From an uncultured Cycloclasticus sp. (lineage in GTDB: Bacteria; Pseudomonadota; Gammaproteobacteria; Methylococcales; Cycloclasticaceae), in assembly GCA_913060865.1 (NCBI GenBank), contig CAJXTU010000001.1, positions 434,001 through 498,000 of the forward strand: a stretch of DNA of 64,000 nt. The letters run 5' to 3'. Each line of letters starts with the position of its first letter. The first letter of the stretch is position 1. A model generated the notes under the pieces. It did not search any database. It saw nothing but the letters and a program-made list of their open reading frames with translations, and was not told the DNA's origin. Both the position numbers and the translations under genes were made by a program. Positions 28,558 to 38,615 of this stretch are shown in pieces.

Positions 28558-29543
28558 GCTGCGTGATTTGTTGTTTTGGTATGGGTCTGAAGAATTTTAT
28601 CTATAAAGTCCAGTTGTTGCTGAGGTTCTTGAATAGCAAAGGATTTCTTTACAAGCGGCAAGAGCGATGGGTTTAAGTGGTTAAAGTACCAAGCAATGTG
28701 CTTCCTAGCAATCCTAACGCCCATAATATCACCATAAAACTGATGAAGTTGAATAATATGTTGGCGGATAATAGATTTTATTTCTGAGATATCGGGTGCG
28801 GCTAGGTTTTCACCTGTTTTAATAAAATGTTCGATTTCTCTAAAAATCCAAGGTCGACCCTGTGCTCCTCTTCCTATTAATAAACCATCAGCATGGGTGT
28901 GATCTAACACCTCCAGAGCGCGTTGGGGTGATGTTATGTCGCCATTGGCAAATACCGGAATGCTGATAGATTTCTTTACTAGTTTTATGGTGTCGAATTC
29001 AGCCTTTCCATTGTATTTACAAGCTCGGGTTCGGCCATGAATCGCTAGCGCCTGAATGCCTGACTGTTCAGCTATTTTGGCGATAGTGGGTGCATTTTTA
29101 TTAAGTGGGTCCCAGCCGGTTCTTATTTTAAGTGTGACTGGAATCTCGACGGCAGAAACGACCGTCTCTAAAATCTCTTTAACTAATGACTCGTTTCTTA
29201 ATAACGCGGAACCTGCGGCGACATTGCATACTTTTTTGGCAGGGCAGCCCATATTGATGTCGATGATTTGTGCACCGTTGGATTGATTGAATAAGGCAGC
29301 TTCAGCCATTTGTTCTGGGTTTGTCCCTACAATCTGTACCGATCGAGGTTCATCCTCACCCGAATGATCTAGTTTTAATAAGGTGCGTCGATGATGCCGT
29401 AAATTGGGATTTGAAGCAGTCATTTCTGATACGGCTAAGCCCGCCCCTAAGTCACGGCAAATTTGGCGAAAAGGGCGATCGGTAATGCCTGCCATTGGAG
29501 ACAAAATTAAATTATTTTTTAATGTGTAAGGCCCTATTTTCAT
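28554..29543 (-). CDS. dusB: tRNA-dihydrouridine synthase B
   Basis: FMN enzyme that reduces uridine in the tRNA D-loop. The 329 residues carry the N-terminal ILSPMAGITDRPFR flavin segment, the DINMGCPAKKVC motif with its catalytic cysteine, the IHGRTR motif and ANGDI. Being directly upstream of fis supports DusB over DusA or DusC. Confidence 0.97.
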   Translation of the reverse strand: MKIGPYTLKNNLILSPMAGITDRPFRQICRDLGAGLAVSEMTASNPNLRHHRRTLLKLDHSGEDEPRSVQIVGTNPEQMAEAALFNQSNGAQIIDINMGCPAKKVCNVAAGSALLRNESLVKEILETVVSAVEIPVTLKIRTGWDPLNKNAPTIAKIAEQSGIQALAIHGRTRACKYNGKAEFDTIKLVKKSISIPVFANGDITSPQRALEVLDHTHADGLLIGRGAQGRPWIFREIEHFIKTGENLAAPDISEIKSIIRQHIIQLHQFYGDIMGVRIARKHIAWYFNHLNPSLLPLVKKSFAIQEPQQQLDFIDKILQTHTKTTNHAA

Positions 29544-29630
29544 AGTGATATCGAATCAATTAAACGCTTAGTTTGGCTCTTGCGACAGATTGAGTCAATA
29601 TGTGGAATAGCTTATGGTAAAGATAGGTTT

Positions 29631-30365
29631 TTAATGTTGAAAAGATATTTCGAAACCAGAAGGCTCCTGCAGGGGTTTTTTGAAGGCAAGGTTAATCTGT
29701 TGTATCGCTTGAGGCGCAAAGTAATCATTCGTTTGGTTTGGCTCCAAGTAGTCATATTTTGTGAAAATTCCTTGAGCAATTTTCCCACCCAAACTAGAAG
29801 TTAAAATCACGTTGATGGTTGGAAAGGGTTGTTCGGCTAATGCTGCGTTTTTAATCGTGAGTTGAAGAGACAGAGTGTTAGCTAAATGAGGGTGCTCGCT
29901 TATTTGACGTTGAACTATATGGATTTCTTCGAGGTTTTTATAACCGGGGATGTGTAAATTAAATCTGCTGTTGAGTTTTTTGAAGATAGGTTGTAATTGT
30001 GTATTTTGAGTTAATTTTTCTGACTCAAAATAGGCCAACTGAGCAACAAATATCAATATTAATAAAAATGAAAAAAGAGTAAAAGGGATTTTACGATGCG
30101 AGGGTGTTTTCTGATTTTCCCAAATAGGTGTTATTGCTGAACTATCACTATTAGAAAGTTGTTCATTTTTTAAGGATATTGAATTATTGGTTTGTTTTGC
30201 GGTTTCATTGACGGGGGCTGCTCCAGAGGAGGGCGTTAGTTTGTTTTTGTTTGCATCAAAAATCTCGTGACAATGCCCACAACGAATGACCCCGTCTTTA
30301 GCTGTTAGCTGTTCTTCAGTTACTTGAAGTGTGCTTAAGCAGAAAGGGCAGAGCGCATACTGCAT
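29631..30365 (-). CDS. Zinc-ribbon plus DUF3426 membrane protein
   Basis: A 244-residue protein. Its N-terminus is an MJ0042-type zinc ribbon with CPFCLSTLQV and CGHCHEIF (ligands at about 6, 9, 29 and 32). A Ser/Asn/Gln-rich linker follows, then one membrane span (about 96-112, FTLFSFLLILIFVAQLAYF) and a C-terminal DUF3426 domain of the FxLYP-like beta type. It is found between prmA and dusB in many gammaproteobacteria, as here. Its function is unknown. Confidence 0.88.
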   Translation of the reverse strand: MQYALCPFCLSTLQVTEEQLTAKDGVIRCGHCHEIFDANKNKLTPSSGAAPVNETAKQTNNSISLKNEQLSNSDSSAITPIWENQKTPSHRKIPFTLFSFLLILIFVAQLAYFESEKLTQNTQLQPIFKKLNSRFNLHIPGYKNLEEIHIVQRQISEHPHLANTLSLQLTIKNAALAEQPFPTINVILTSSLGGKIAQGIFTKYDYLEPNQTNDYFAPQAIQQINLAFKKPLQEPSGFEISFQH

Positions 30366-30368
30366 GGG

Positions 30369-31250
30369 TTAAGGTTTTTTAACGGCATGAAGGCAGACCC
30401 AGTTGTCCCTAATAACCATGGGGCTAAAGATAAATTCATCGTTGTAGGCGTTGATAACGTGCTGAGCTTGTTCACTGAGAATGCCCGATAGTAGCAAATG
30501 ACCGCTGGGCTTAACTAGACTTGAAATATTATTGGATAGTTCGATTAGCGGTTCGGCAAGAATATTGGCAATAACAATGTCTTGAGGGTTATGAGGGTAT
30601 TGCTCCGTACCATAAACGTGTACTTTATTGAGAACATTATTTTGTTCTGCGTTACTTTTAGTAGCCGTGAGAGCTTGTGGGTCAATATCAATGCAGGTTG
30701 CGCTATTTGCGCCCAATAGCAGGCCGGCGATGGCGAGTATGCCAGAGCCACATCCAAAATCGATAATGTCAGTGCCTTCAAGTTTATGATTGGCCAGCCA
30801 ATCGAGACAAAGAGCCGTGGTAGGGTGGGTGCCTGTGCCAAATGCTAGGCCGGGGTCTAGTCTTAATAGTGTTGCATTAGGTTCGTCTATTTCATGTTCG
30901 GTTGAGCAAACCCAAAAATTTTCGCCAAATTTAATGGGGTGAAAATTTTCAAGCCAAACACGCTCCCATACTTGGTCTTCTAAACGTTGTATCGTTAATG
31001 ACCAGCTATTTTGATCACTGATGTGCTGCTTGAAGTATTGCTCGGCTTGGCTTAGGTCGTGATGTTCATCGAATAAGCCTGTTATCGACACGTGCTGCCA
31101 TAATGGGGTGCTGTTTAATGGCGGTTCGTAAATGGGTTGGTCGGCACTATCCGTCAAGGTGACAGATAGTGCGCCAAGGTTTTCAATTAGTGTTTCAACG
31201 GCGGGTGCTAATGCTTGAGTTGTAGCAATGGTCAATTGTTGCCATGCCAT
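30369..31250 (-). CDS. prmA: Ribosomal protein L11 methyltransferase
   Basis: Trimethylates lysines and the N-terminus of L11. The 293 residues have the N-terminal L11-binding domain (about 1-55; SVTLTDSADQP, then WERVWLENFHP), the linker motif FGTGTHPTT, and the SAM-binding IDFGCGSGILAIAG. It is 5 bases after accC, its usual partner. Confidence 0.97.
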   Translation of the reverse strand: MAWQQLTIATTQALAPAVETLIENLGALSVTLTDSADQPIYEPPLNSTPLWQHVSITGLFDEHHDLSQAEQYFKQHISDQNSWSLTIQRLEDQVWERVWLENFHPIKFGENFWVCSTEHEIDEPNATLLRLDPGLAFGTGTHPTTALCLDWLANHKLEGTDIIDFGCGSGILAIAGLLLGANSATCIDIDPQALTATKSNAEQNNVLNKVHVYGTEQYPHNPQDIVIANILAEPLIELSNNISSLVKPSGHLLLSGILSEQAQHVINAYNDEFIFSPMVIRDNWVCLHAVKKP

Positions 31251-31255
31251 GCGTA

Positions 31256-32596
31256 TTACACCCCAAGTTTCTTTTCAAGATAGTGGATATTGTAGACGCC
31301 AGAAGAAAAGTCCTTATCGAGAACAATGTCTTTTAATAGGGGAATATTGGTGTGAATGCCATCAATAACTGTTTCGTTAAGCGCTGTTTTTGTGCGGGCG
31401 AGAGCTGATTCACGTGATGATCCGGAAGCAATGAGTTTGCCAATCATGGAGTCATAGTATTGCGGGACGGTGTAGCCATTATAAATATGACTATCAAAAC
31501 GAATGCCGGGACCACCAGGAATATGGAGTTGAGTTATTTTGCCAGGTGATGGCATAAATGTTTCGGGGTGCTCAGCATTTAGGCGGCACTCAATAGCGTG
31601 CCCAGAAATTTTAATATCATCTTGCGTATAGCTCAATGGCTCGCCTGCTGCAATTTTAAGCTGCTCGGCAACAATGTCCACGCCAGTAATGATTTCTGTA
31701 ATAGGGTGTTCTACTTGCACACGCGTGTTCATTTCAATGAAGTAAAACTCACCATTTTCATATAAAAACTCAAAGGTTCCTGCGCCATAGTAGCCAATTT
31801 TTGCACAGGCTTTTGCGCAACGCGTACCGATTTCTTGGCGAACTTCTTCGCTGATACCAATGGCAGGTGCTTCTTCGATAACCTTTTGATGTTTACGTTG
31901 AGTTGAGCAATCACGTTCGCCTAAGTGAATCGCATTACCGTGCTTGTCTGCCAGGATTTGGAACTCAATGTGTCGAGGTGTTTCAAGGAATTTTTCCATG
32001 TACACCATATCGTTACCAAAGAATGTTTTGGCTTCTGTTTGAGTGAGTGAAATGGCATTAAGTAGGGCGGCTTCTGTGTGAACTACGCGCATACCTCGAC
32101 CGCCGCCGCCGCCAGCGGCCTTAATAATAATGGGGTAGCCAATATCACGAGCCAATCTCAAATTACGATCATTATCATCATTAAGTGGGCCATCAGAACC
32201 CGGAACGCAAGGAACGCCAGCTTTTACCATCGCCTCAATGGCAGACACTTTATCGCCCATTAAACGAATGGTTTCTGAACGAGGTCCAATGAAGGTGAAA
32301 CCACTTTGTTCAACGCGCTCAGCAAAATCTGCATTTTCAGATAAAAAGCCATAACCAGGATGAATAGCTTCAGCATCGGTGATTTCCGCGGCACTGATGA
32401 TAGCCGGCACATTAAGGTAACTATCAGTGGAGGAGGGCCCACCAATGCAAACAGACTCATCCGCTAGGCGCACATGTTTTAAATCGCGATCAGCAGTTGA
32501 GTGAACAGCAACAGTTTGGATGCCCATTTCGCGACATGCGCGCAATATGCGTAAAGCAATTTCGCCGCGGTTAGCTATAAGAATTTTATCGAACAT
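31256..32596 (-). CDS. accC: Acetyl-CoA carboxylase, biotin carboxylase subunit
   Basis: Carboxylates AccB-bound biotin with bicarbonate and ATP, the first half of malonyl-CoA synthesis. The 446 residues start with [20 protein letters not shown]. The ATP-grasp glycine loop [13 protein letters not shown] and [14 protein letters not shown] (catalytic region) follow. It is 36 bases after accB. Confidence 0.98.
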   Translation of the reverse strand: MFDKILIANRGEIALRILRACREMGIQTVAVHSTADRDLKHVRLADESVCIGGPSSTDSYLNVPAIISAAEITDAEAIHPGYGFLSENADFAERVEQSGFTFIGPRSETIRLMGDKVSAIEAMVKAGVPCVPGSDGPLNDDNDRNLRLARDIGYPIIIKAAGGGGGRGMRVVHTEAALLNAISLTQTEAKTFFGNDMVYMEKFLETPRHIEFQILADKHGNAIHLGERDCSTQRKHQKVIEEAPAIGISEEVRQEIGTRCAKACAKIGYYGAGTFEFLYENGEFYFIEMNTRVQVEHPITEIITGVDIVAEQLKIAAGEPLSYTQDDIKISGHAIECRLNAEHPETFMPSPGKITQLHIPGGPGIRFDSHIYNGYTVPQYYDSMIGKLIASGSSRESALARTKTALNETVIDGIHTNIPLLKDIVLDKDFSSGVYNIHYLEKKLGV

Positions 32597-32632
32597 ATTT
32601 TTCTCGTCGATGCGTTAAAAGTAAAAAGGTGT

Positions 32633-33079
32633 TTATTCAATGATGAATAAAGGTTGGTCAAACTCAACAGGGTGACCGTTTTCAGCCAAGATGGAAGCGA
32701 CCACGCCTGATTTATCGGCTTCAATTTGATTAAGAATTTTCATCGCTTCGATAATACACAAGGTATCACCTTTTTGTACGGTTTGACCGAGTTTGACAAA
32801 AGCAGATGAGCCGGGGGAAGGGGCATCATAATAAGTGCCAACCATGGGTGATGTTATAACGTGGCCGGATAATTCTTCTACCTTGTTGGCTGACGGCGCT
32901 TGTGGCGCTGCACTTATTGTAGTTGTAGCAATAGGAGCAGGAGCTTGGGTAACAGCGACAGGTTGAGTTGAAGAATAACGGTTGATGCGTACAGATTCTT
33001 CACCTTCGTGAATTTCGATTTCTGCAATGTCGGATTCTTCAATAAGCTCGATAAGTTTTTTAACTTTTCTAATATCCAT
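32633..33079 (-). CDS. accB: Acetyl-CoA carboxylase, biotin carboxyl carrier protein
   Basis: A 148-residue carrier. An N-terminal region ([15 protein letters not shown]) is followed by a Pro/Ala-rich flexible linker (about 40-70) and the C-terminal biotinyl domain. The biotinylated lysine lies in [11 protein letters not shown]. BirA would attach biotin made by the bioBFHCD operon at 56.6 kb. It lies directly between aroQ and accC. Confidence 0.97.
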   Translation of the reverse strand: MDIRKVKKLIELIEESDIAEIEIHEGEESVRINRYSSTQPVAVTQAPAPIATTTISAAPQAPSANKVEELSGHVITSPMVGTYYDAPSPGSSAFVKLGQTVQKGDTLCIIEAMKILNQIEADKSGVVASILAENGHPVEFDQPLFIIE

Positions 33080-33081
33080 AA

Positions 33082-33534
33082 TTAATCTCTTGGTAGTTGT
33101 GCTAATAAGGGGAGGGCTGCGTGCAGCGCTAATTCATAACTTTTGGGACCGAAGCCGCAGATAACACCGTTGGCAATATCTGAAAAATAAGAGTGCTGGC
33201 GAAAGGATTCGCGTGCGTGTACATTTGATAAATGGAGTTCAATAAATGGGGTGGCGCTTGCCAGTAAGGCATCGCGTAAGGCGATGCTAGTATGAGTAAA
33301 GGCGGCAGGGTTTAGTAAAATAACAGAAACGTTATCTTGTTGGCTTTGTTGAACCTTGTTAACTAAATCATGTTCGGCATTACTTTGATAAAAAAGCAGT
33401 TCATGTCCTGATTCATTTGCAAGTTGAGTTAGTTCTTTTTCAATGTCAGCCAGTGTTTGAGCACCATAAATCCCAGGCTCTCGAGTACCTAGCATGTTTA
33501 AATTTGGACCATTGATAACGGAGATGATTGCCAT
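33082..33534 (-). CDS. aroQ: Type II 3-dehydroquinate dehydratase
   Basis: Shikimate-pathway enzyme. The 150-residue dodecameric type has [18 protein letters not shown] at the N-terminus (catalytic Tyr of the lid), [16 protein letters not shown] and the [12 protein letters not shown] motif. It starts the aroQ-accB-accC-prmA series and is followed by accB after 2 bases. Confidence 0.97.
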   Translation of the reverse strand: MAIISVINGPNLNMLGTREPGIYGAQTLADIEKELTQLANESGHELLFYQSNAEHDLVNKVQQSQQDNVSVILLNPAAFTHTSIALRDALLASATPFIELHLSNVHARESFRQHSYFSDIANGVICGFGPKSYELALHAALPLLAQLPRD

Positions 33535-33657
33535 AAAAATGCTAACTCAAGATAATGTTGCACGGAATATGGGGATTTTGCCAAAGCTTTTGTTGAAAGT
33601 CTATAAAAATCATTAGTTCGCGAAAGATAAAGACAGTTATCTGCAAGTTAGAGGGAG

Positions 33658-34194
33658 TTAGTCTTTAGAAAGTTGGGTAGTAGCAAGAATTTTTGAGCGC
33701 TCTAAAAGACCTATCTGCTGAGCGATAATTTGACCCTCTGGATTAATAATGACAGAAAATGGTAGGGCGCCCATTGAATTTCCGTATTGCCTTGCTAGCT
33801 CAATGCCTTGCATTTCAGCTATCAAGTTGGGGTAGTTAATCCCCATTTCTAATGCAAATTGATTGACGGATACGTCATCATCAATAGCGACCCCAATAAA
33901 CTGTAGGTTAGATGTTGCATACTCTTTTTGTAGCGCGATAAACTCGGGTATTTCCTCACGACAAGGTGGGCACCATGTTGCCCAAAAATTAAGAACGATA
34001 TAGTTGTTGTCCCATTCTTTGATATTTCGTGTTTTTCCTTGGAGGTCGGGTAAAGAAAATTCAGGCCGCATTTTGCTGATAGTCTGCTGAACGGGTTTTC
34101 TTGAATGTGCGTTCTCTTCAATGCTATCAAAACTGAAGAACGTCAAGGTTACAATGACCACAACTGCGACGATAAGTAGTTTTTTTTTATGCAT
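33658..34194 (-). CDS. Membrane-anchored TlpA/ResA-like thiol-disulfide protein
   Basis: A 178-residue thioredoxin-fold protein with an N-terminal membrane anchor or signal (about 4-20), then a periplasmic domain with FWATWCPPCREEIPEF (active-site CPPC) and the cis-Pro loop ALPFSVII. It abuts dsbD with no gap, so it is a likely electron acceptor of DsbD in periplasmic thiol reduction, possibly for cytochrome c maturation. Confidence 0.9.
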   Translation of the reverse strand: MHKKKLLIVAVVVIVTLTFFSFDSIEENAHSRKPVQQTISKMRPEFSLPDLQGKTRNIKEWDNNYIVLNFWATWCPPCREEIPEFIALQKEYATSNLQFIGVAIDDDVSVNQFALEMGINYPNLIAEMQGIELARQYGNSMGALPFSVIINPEGQIIAQQIGLLERSKILATTQLSKD

Positions 34195-36060
34195 TTATTT
34201 CAGTGTTTTTAACCGTGTTAAAAAGTCATTAGGGCCCATATAACCTATCACTCTATTTTGTTTTAATTCAGCTGAATTTGTGTCGAAAAATAAAATGGCC
34301 GGAGGGCCGATGAGTGAAAATTTATTCAGTAACAATCTATCTTCGTTATCATTTTGAGTCACATCAGCTTGCAATAACATCACATTTTTAAGTGCGCCTT
34401 GAACGGATGAGTCGGTAAAGGTAAATGCTTCCATTTCCTTGCATGAAACGCACCAGTCTGCATAAAAATCGAGCATCGCAAACTGCTTGTTTTGAGCGGC
34501 GAGTTGTAAAGCGCTATTTAAGTCAGCACTGTTTTTTATTTTCTTAAAGGAAAGCGGGTGTTGCTGTACGGTATGTTTTTGATTGGTACTGAAGTTTGCT
34601 AGCGGCTTTAATGGATTACTTCCACCCGATGCAGCACCCACCATTAAAATGATGCCGTAAATTAACAAAATAGCCCCTATGCCTTTTGATAATTTGTGCC
34701 AGCCATTTGCGTTTTCTGGCAAACGCTCAACAGCTTTGAGATAAATGGCTGAAACGATAAGTAGCCCAGACCATAAAACAAGGATGATGCTAGCGGGTAG
34801 AATACGCTCTACGAGCCAAATAGCGACAGCAAGTAACATCACACCAAAGAAGTATTTGATCGGTTCCATCCAGTGCCCTGCTTTTGGTAATAGTTTGCCT
34901 GCCGATACACCGATAATTAGTAGCGGGATGCCCATACCAATGCCTAATGAGAATAGGGCAAAGCCGCCGAGTATGGCATCACCTGTTTGACCAATATAGA
35001 TAAGCACGCCCGCTAAGGGCGCGGCAACGCAAGGCCCAACAATGAGCGTTGATAATACACCCATAATCGCGCTGCCCCACAATGAACCGTGCTTTTGATG
35101 TTGGGATAACTGCGAGAGCTTACTTTGGATGGTTGTTGGTAACTGTATTTGATAGAGGCCAAACATCGATAGCGCGAGTAGGACAAACAAGCCGCTAAAA
35201 AAACTGAGTATCCACGGGTTTTGAAACGTTGCCTGTAAATTGCTGCCGAACAACCCAGCTAAAATGCCGAACCCAGCGTACGTTAGGGCTGATGCAAACA
35301 CATAGCTGAATGATAAATAGAAGGCCTTGCGTGTTGTGAGATCTTTACCGTGCCCAATAATAATTCCAGACAAGATAGGAATCATCGGGAAAACGCACGG
35401 TGTAAACGAGAGTAAGACCCCAAAACCTAGAAAGGTTAAGCAAGTAATCCAAACGGTGTTACTAAAAAGTGAATTAGCAATTTGATCTTGCTCAGAAATA
35501 GTGTTGTTTGCTGAAGTAGTTGGCGGGATACTCCCTTTGGTTGGCTGAAACGATAGGGTCACTTGTTTGTTCATTGGCGGATAACAAACCCCAATATCGG
35601 CGCAACCTTGGAAGGACACATCTATAGTGATGTCAGTCGCTTGCTTAAGGGGAGTGGCGAAAGGCACGGTCAGCGTTACATCGTTATAGTAAACAATGGT
35701 CTCGCCAAATATTTCATCTGTTTTGTGTTTTCCTTCTGGAAAGCTAATCGTGCCGACACTTATTGTGTTCGGCTGAATGACAGTGGCAGCAATTTTTTCC
35801 TGATAAAGGTAGTAACCTTTTGCAATACGCCAATTTAAAACAAGCTGTTGATCGTTATTTACCTCAGCAAAAAAATTAAAGGCGTCATCGGGTTCAAGTA
35901 ATTCGTTTGACGGGGAGTTATTGAACCCACTAAATAAACTACCTAGGGCATCGATTGGCGTGGTGGTTATCGATTTACTTTCAGCTATGGAAAGGCTAGT
36001 AGGCGCTAGAAATAAAACACAAAGGTTGATAAGGATAGAAGCTAAACGGATTTTATGCAT
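34195..36060 (-). CDS. dsbD: Thiol:disulfide interchange protein DsbD
   Basis: A 621-residue transmembrane carrier of reducing power from cytoplasmic thioredoxin to the periplasm. Its parts, in order, are a signal peptide (about 1-27), DsbD-alpha with GCADIGVCYPP cysteines, an eight-span central domain with the CVFPMIP and GPCVAAPLAG cysteines, and DsbD-gamma, a thioredoxin domain with DWCVSCKEMEAF. Its stop is followed immediately by the tlpA-like start. The 240 bases upstream separate it from divergent fxsA. Confidence 0.96.
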   Translation of the reverse strand: MHKIRLASILINLCVLFLAPTSLSIAESKSITTTPIDALGSLFSGFNNSPSNELLEPDDAFNFFAEVNNDQQLVLNWRIAKGYYLYQEKIAATVIQPNTISVGTISFPEGKHKTDEIFGETIVYYNDVTLTVPFATPLKQATDITIDVSFQGCADIGVCYPPMNKQVTLSFQPTKGSIPPTTSANNTISEQDQIANSLFSNTVWITCLTFLGFGVLLSFTPCVFPMIPILSGIIIGHGKDLTTRKAFYLSFSYVFASALTYAGFGILAGLFGSNLQATFQNPWILSFFSGLFVLLALSMFGLYQIQLPTTIQSKLSQLSQHQKHGSLWGSAIMGVLSTLIVGPCVAAPLAGVLIYIGQTGDAILGGFALFSLGIGMGIPLLIIGVSAGKLLPKAGHWMEPIKYFFGVMLLAVAIWLVERILPASIILVLWSGLLIVSAIYLKAVERLPENANGWHKLSKGIGAILLIYGIILMVGAASGGSNPLKPLANFSTNQKHTVQQHPLSFKKIKNSADLNSALQLAAQNKQFAMLDFYADWCVSCKEMEAFTFTDSSVQGALKNVMLLQADVTQNDNEDRLLLNKFSLIGPPAILFFDTNSAELKQNRVIGYMGPNDFLTRLKTLK

Positions 36061-36300
36061 AAGTGGTCGGTTAAGTAGTTACGCTTACTTGGATATATAG
36101 AGACATTCAACCGTGTGCGTAGTTCATTATGAATCGGAAGTATTATAACGTTACGTGAGAGTGACAGTGCTCTTTTAACGGGCTAAAGACCAAGAGCTAA
36201 CTGAAGTGCCAAATCTTTCTTTGTTTTTTATATTATTATTTAGAAGCTTATTGCCGCCGCTTTTTTACAAACTCCTCGTTCCTGTGTAAGCTATTTCACT

Positions 36301-36789
36301 ATGAACCCTTTTTCTGTATTTTTATTACTTTTAATTATAGTACCGGTTGTTGAAATCTACTTTCTTATTCAGGTGGGTACGGCCATTGGTGCATTTCCTA
36401 CGGTCGTGTTAATTTTGGCTACTGCTGTATTAGGTGCTTACTTGTTTAGAATGCAAGGGTTGGCGACAGTACAGCGGATACAAGCTATTTTGTCACGTGG
36501 TGAAATACCTGCAATAGAAATGATTGAAGGGGCCATGTTGTTAGTTAGCGGCGCATTATTGCTAACGCCCGGGTTTGTAACAGATGTTGTTGGGTTTATT
36601 TGCTTGATTCCCAGTTTACGACGAAAGTTTGCCGAGTTCGTTCTTGAAAGCCAATTTATTTCTCAAACGTCTTTTCAGGCAAAGGACCCGTTCCAGCAAA
36701 CGGGTCGAAGGGGCGATAGCTTGGATGATAATATTATTGAAGGTGAGTTCAAGCGAGAAGATGAGCCTAGCTCAACAAAAAATGATTGA
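36301..36789 (+). CDS. fxsA: FxsA family membrane protein
   Basis: A 162-residue cytoplasmic-membrane protein; in E. coli, FxsA affects exclusion of phage T7 by F plasmids. Spans are predicted at about 4-22, 27-46 and 75-98. The family motif around FLIQVGTAIGAFPTVVLILATA and LLLTPGFVTD is present. The hydrophilic tail (about 115-162) is variable. It converges on the ABM gene, with 13 bases between them. Confidence 0.9.
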   Translation: MNPFSVFLLLLIIVPVVEIYFLIQVGTAIGAFPTVVLILATAVLGAYLFRMQGLATVQRIQAILSRGEIPAIEMIEGAMLLVSGALLLTPGFVTDVVGFICLIPSLRRKFAEFVLESQFISQTSFQAKDPFQQTGRRGDSLDDNIIEGEFKREDEPSSTKND

Positions 36790-36802
36790 AAAATTTGGTT
36801 TG

Positions 36803-37105
36803 CTAAAGAACAACTTCAAACCCCTCAAAGTTAGGGTGCCCCAAATATAAGCCTTTCGTCTGGCCGGCTTGTGCGTGTACTTGTTTAAATGCGTCTGAAT
36901 GTGTCCATGCATCAAAGGTTGCTTTGTCTTGCCATGTGGTATGGGATGCAAATAGCGTGTGGTCGTCAAGTTTCGGACCACGTAAAAGGTGAAATGACTT
37001 AAAGCCGGGAACTTCATTTAAGCGAGACTCACGTTTTCTCCATACCTCTTCGAAATCGCTTTCTTTTCCGAGAGTCACTTTAAACCGATTCATCGCAATA
37101 AACAT
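36803..37105 (-). CDS. ABM-domain (antibiotic biosynthesis monooxygenase) protein
   Basis: A 100-residue dimeric ferredoxin-like-fold protein. The family shows as FIAMNRFKVTLGKESDFEEVWRKRES, then GFKSFHLLRG and FASHTTWQDKATFDAWTHSDAF. Members include haem-degrading monooxygenases (IsdG-like) as well as proteins of unknown function. No residue here proves haem degradation. It forms a single-gene unit. Confidence 0.8.
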   Translation of the reverse strand: MFIAMNRFKVTLGKESDFEEVWRKRESRLNEVPGFKSFHLLRGPKLDDHTLFASHTTWQDKATFDAWTHSDAFKQVHAQAGQTKGLYLGHPNFEGFEVVL

Positions 37106-37246
37106 ATATATTCCTGATAAGTTAATGAGTTGATGTGCTCATTATGATGAAGTCAATAAAATACACAAGAGTTGGTATAAGTCATTATTTTTTTAAGAGA
37201 AGTATTAATAAACCTCTGGGTGAAATGCACACGTTTGCATAAAGTG

Positions 37247-37275
37247 TTGCGCTGCAATAAGTAAATCTATATAAT
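37247..37275 (+). promoter_or_regulatory. Strong sigma70 promoter of the phasin gene
   Basis: TTGCGC (37247-37252) and a perfect TATAAT (37270-37275) are separated by exactly 17 bases, 53 bases before the phasin start. This is the best promoter match I see in the window. Confidence 0.75.
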
Positions 37276-37328
37276 GCACTGCAACAAAGATGGTAATGTT
37301 AACCAACCTAAATTAAAAGGATATTAAA

Positions 37329-37691
37329 ATGTTAAATAATCTAGAAACTTTATTTGCTCCTGCTAAAAAATTAGCTGAATTAAACAAAGCACAATTCGAA
37401 AAAGTTGTTGCTGCACAACAAGCTGCTGCTAAAGAATATGTTGCTTTAACTGAAGCACGCATCAAAGCGGCTGCTGCAATCAAAGATATCGACAGTTTAA
37501 ATGCTTTTGTTAAAGAGCAAGTTGAACTAGCTCAAAGCGGTTTTGAAAAGGTACAAGCTGATAGCAAAGTATTGATTGAAGAAGCTAAAACTTATAATGA
37601 AGAAGTGATTAAACTTGTTCAAGAAGGCAACGCTGTTGTGACTAAAGAAGTTAAAGAAACAGTTAAAAAAGCAGCTAAAAAAGCAGCTTAA
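37329..37691 (+). CDS. Phasin-family granule protein
   Basis: A 120-residue, almost wholly alpha-helical amphipathic protein of the phasin_2 type that coats polyhydroxyalkanoate granules. LETLFAPAKKLAELNKAQFEKVV opens the phasin domain. Alanine- and lysine-rich repeats end in VKKAAKKAA, like nucleoid-binding phasins. An AAAGGA site precedes the start, a consensus promoter lies upstream and a strong terminator downstream, suggesting a highly expressed single gene. No PHA synthase gene is in this window. Confidence 0.88.
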   Translation: MLNNLETLFAPAKKLAELNKAQFEKVVAAQQAAAKEYVALTEARIKAAAAIKDIDSLNAFVKEQVELAQSGFEKVQADSKVLIEEAKTYNEEVIKLVQEGNAVVTKEVKETVKKAAKKAA

Positions 37692-37761
37692 AGTTGAAAC
37701 AAACGGCTATGTCGTTTGAATGAGACTTGTCCTCCTTGAGGATGGTTTGACCGTAGTATTT

Positions 37762-37798
37762 AAAAAGACCGCTACCTAAACAGGTAGCGGTCTTTTTT
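37762..37798. terminator. Strong bidirectional terminator after the phasin gene
   Basis: A 16-bp perfect stem (37762-37777 with 37782-37797), core GACCGCTACCT/AGGTAGCGGTC, with a 4-base loop and T-run 37793-37799. The A-run on the left makes it also usable for the ABC operon from the other side. Confidence 0.93.
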
Positions 37799-37870
37799 TA
37801 CGCTAAATTAAATGGGCCGCTTAGAAACGCTCTATATTATTTATGTGGCTGTTCATTTTAGTACAGGTTG

Positions 37871-38608
37871 TTACAGGAATTCTTGAATAGCGGGGTGGTT
37901 TGTTCGTAATTTTTCCTTAAATGCGCGGGTTTTATTTTCAGACCGTTCGGATCTTGGCAGGGTGATTTTAATATCATCAATAATGTTACTAGGCGCATTG
38001 GATAAAAATAAGATTCGATCGGCCAATTTATATGCTTCATCTAAATCATGGGTAACAAATAAGATAGTTCTTGGTTGTTCGCGCCATAGACTAAGCAAGA
38101 GCTCCCTAGCTTTTCTAGCAATGGCTTGATCTAGCGAAACAAAGGGCTCATCCATTAGTAATAAGTCGCTGGGTACACAAAATGCTCTGGCGAGTGAGAC
38201 GCGTCGCTGCATACCGAGTGATAAGTGATTGGGGTAACTATGTAAATTATCGCTAAGCCCAAGGTGTTGAAGGGTCTTTTTGATGAGTGCTAATGAATGA
38301 TTGTCGCCAATCGCTAGCTGAATATTTTCTAAAACGGTTCGCCATGGTAATAGCCGAGGTGATTGAAAAACATAACTGGGCGGAACAGTGTGATGACTAT
38401 TGTTGCTGTTAATAGAGCCGTCAAAGTCTCCATCAAGACCTGCGATGACATTGAGTAAAGTGGTTTTACCGCAACCGGATGGCCCGATAAGGCAAACAAA
38501 TTCATTACTTGAGAGTTCAAATGCGAGGTTTTCTATCGCAGTGAATTCTTCTCTACTTTCACCTTTAGGGAAACTTTTCTTTTTTATATCAACAACAAGT
38601 TGGCTCAT
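37871..38608 (-). CDS. ABC transporter ATPase, NitT/TauT class
   Basis: A 245-residue ATPase with Walker A GPSGCGKTTL, Q-loop FQSPRLLPW, signature LSLGMQRRVSLARA, Walker B LLLMDEPFVSLD and H-loop VTHDLDE. The FQSPRLLPWRTVLEN segment is typical of the nitrate/sulfonate/taurine import class. It is the last gene of a binding protein-permease-ATPase operon, 7 bases after the permease. Substrate unknown. Confidence 0.9.
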   Translation of the reverse strand: MSQLVVDIKKKSFPKGESREEFTAIENLAFELSSNEFVCLIGPSGCGKTTLLNVIAGLDGDFDGSINSNNSHHTVPPSYVFQSPRLLPWRTVLENIQLAIGDNHSLALIKKTLQHLGLSDNLHSYPNHLSLGMQRRVSLARAFCVPSDLLLMDEPFVSLDQAIARKARELLLSLWREQPRTILFVTHDLDEAYKLADRILFLSNAPSNIIDDIKITLPRSERSENKTRAFKEKLRTNHPAIQEFL

Positions 38609-38615
38609 AGGTCGG

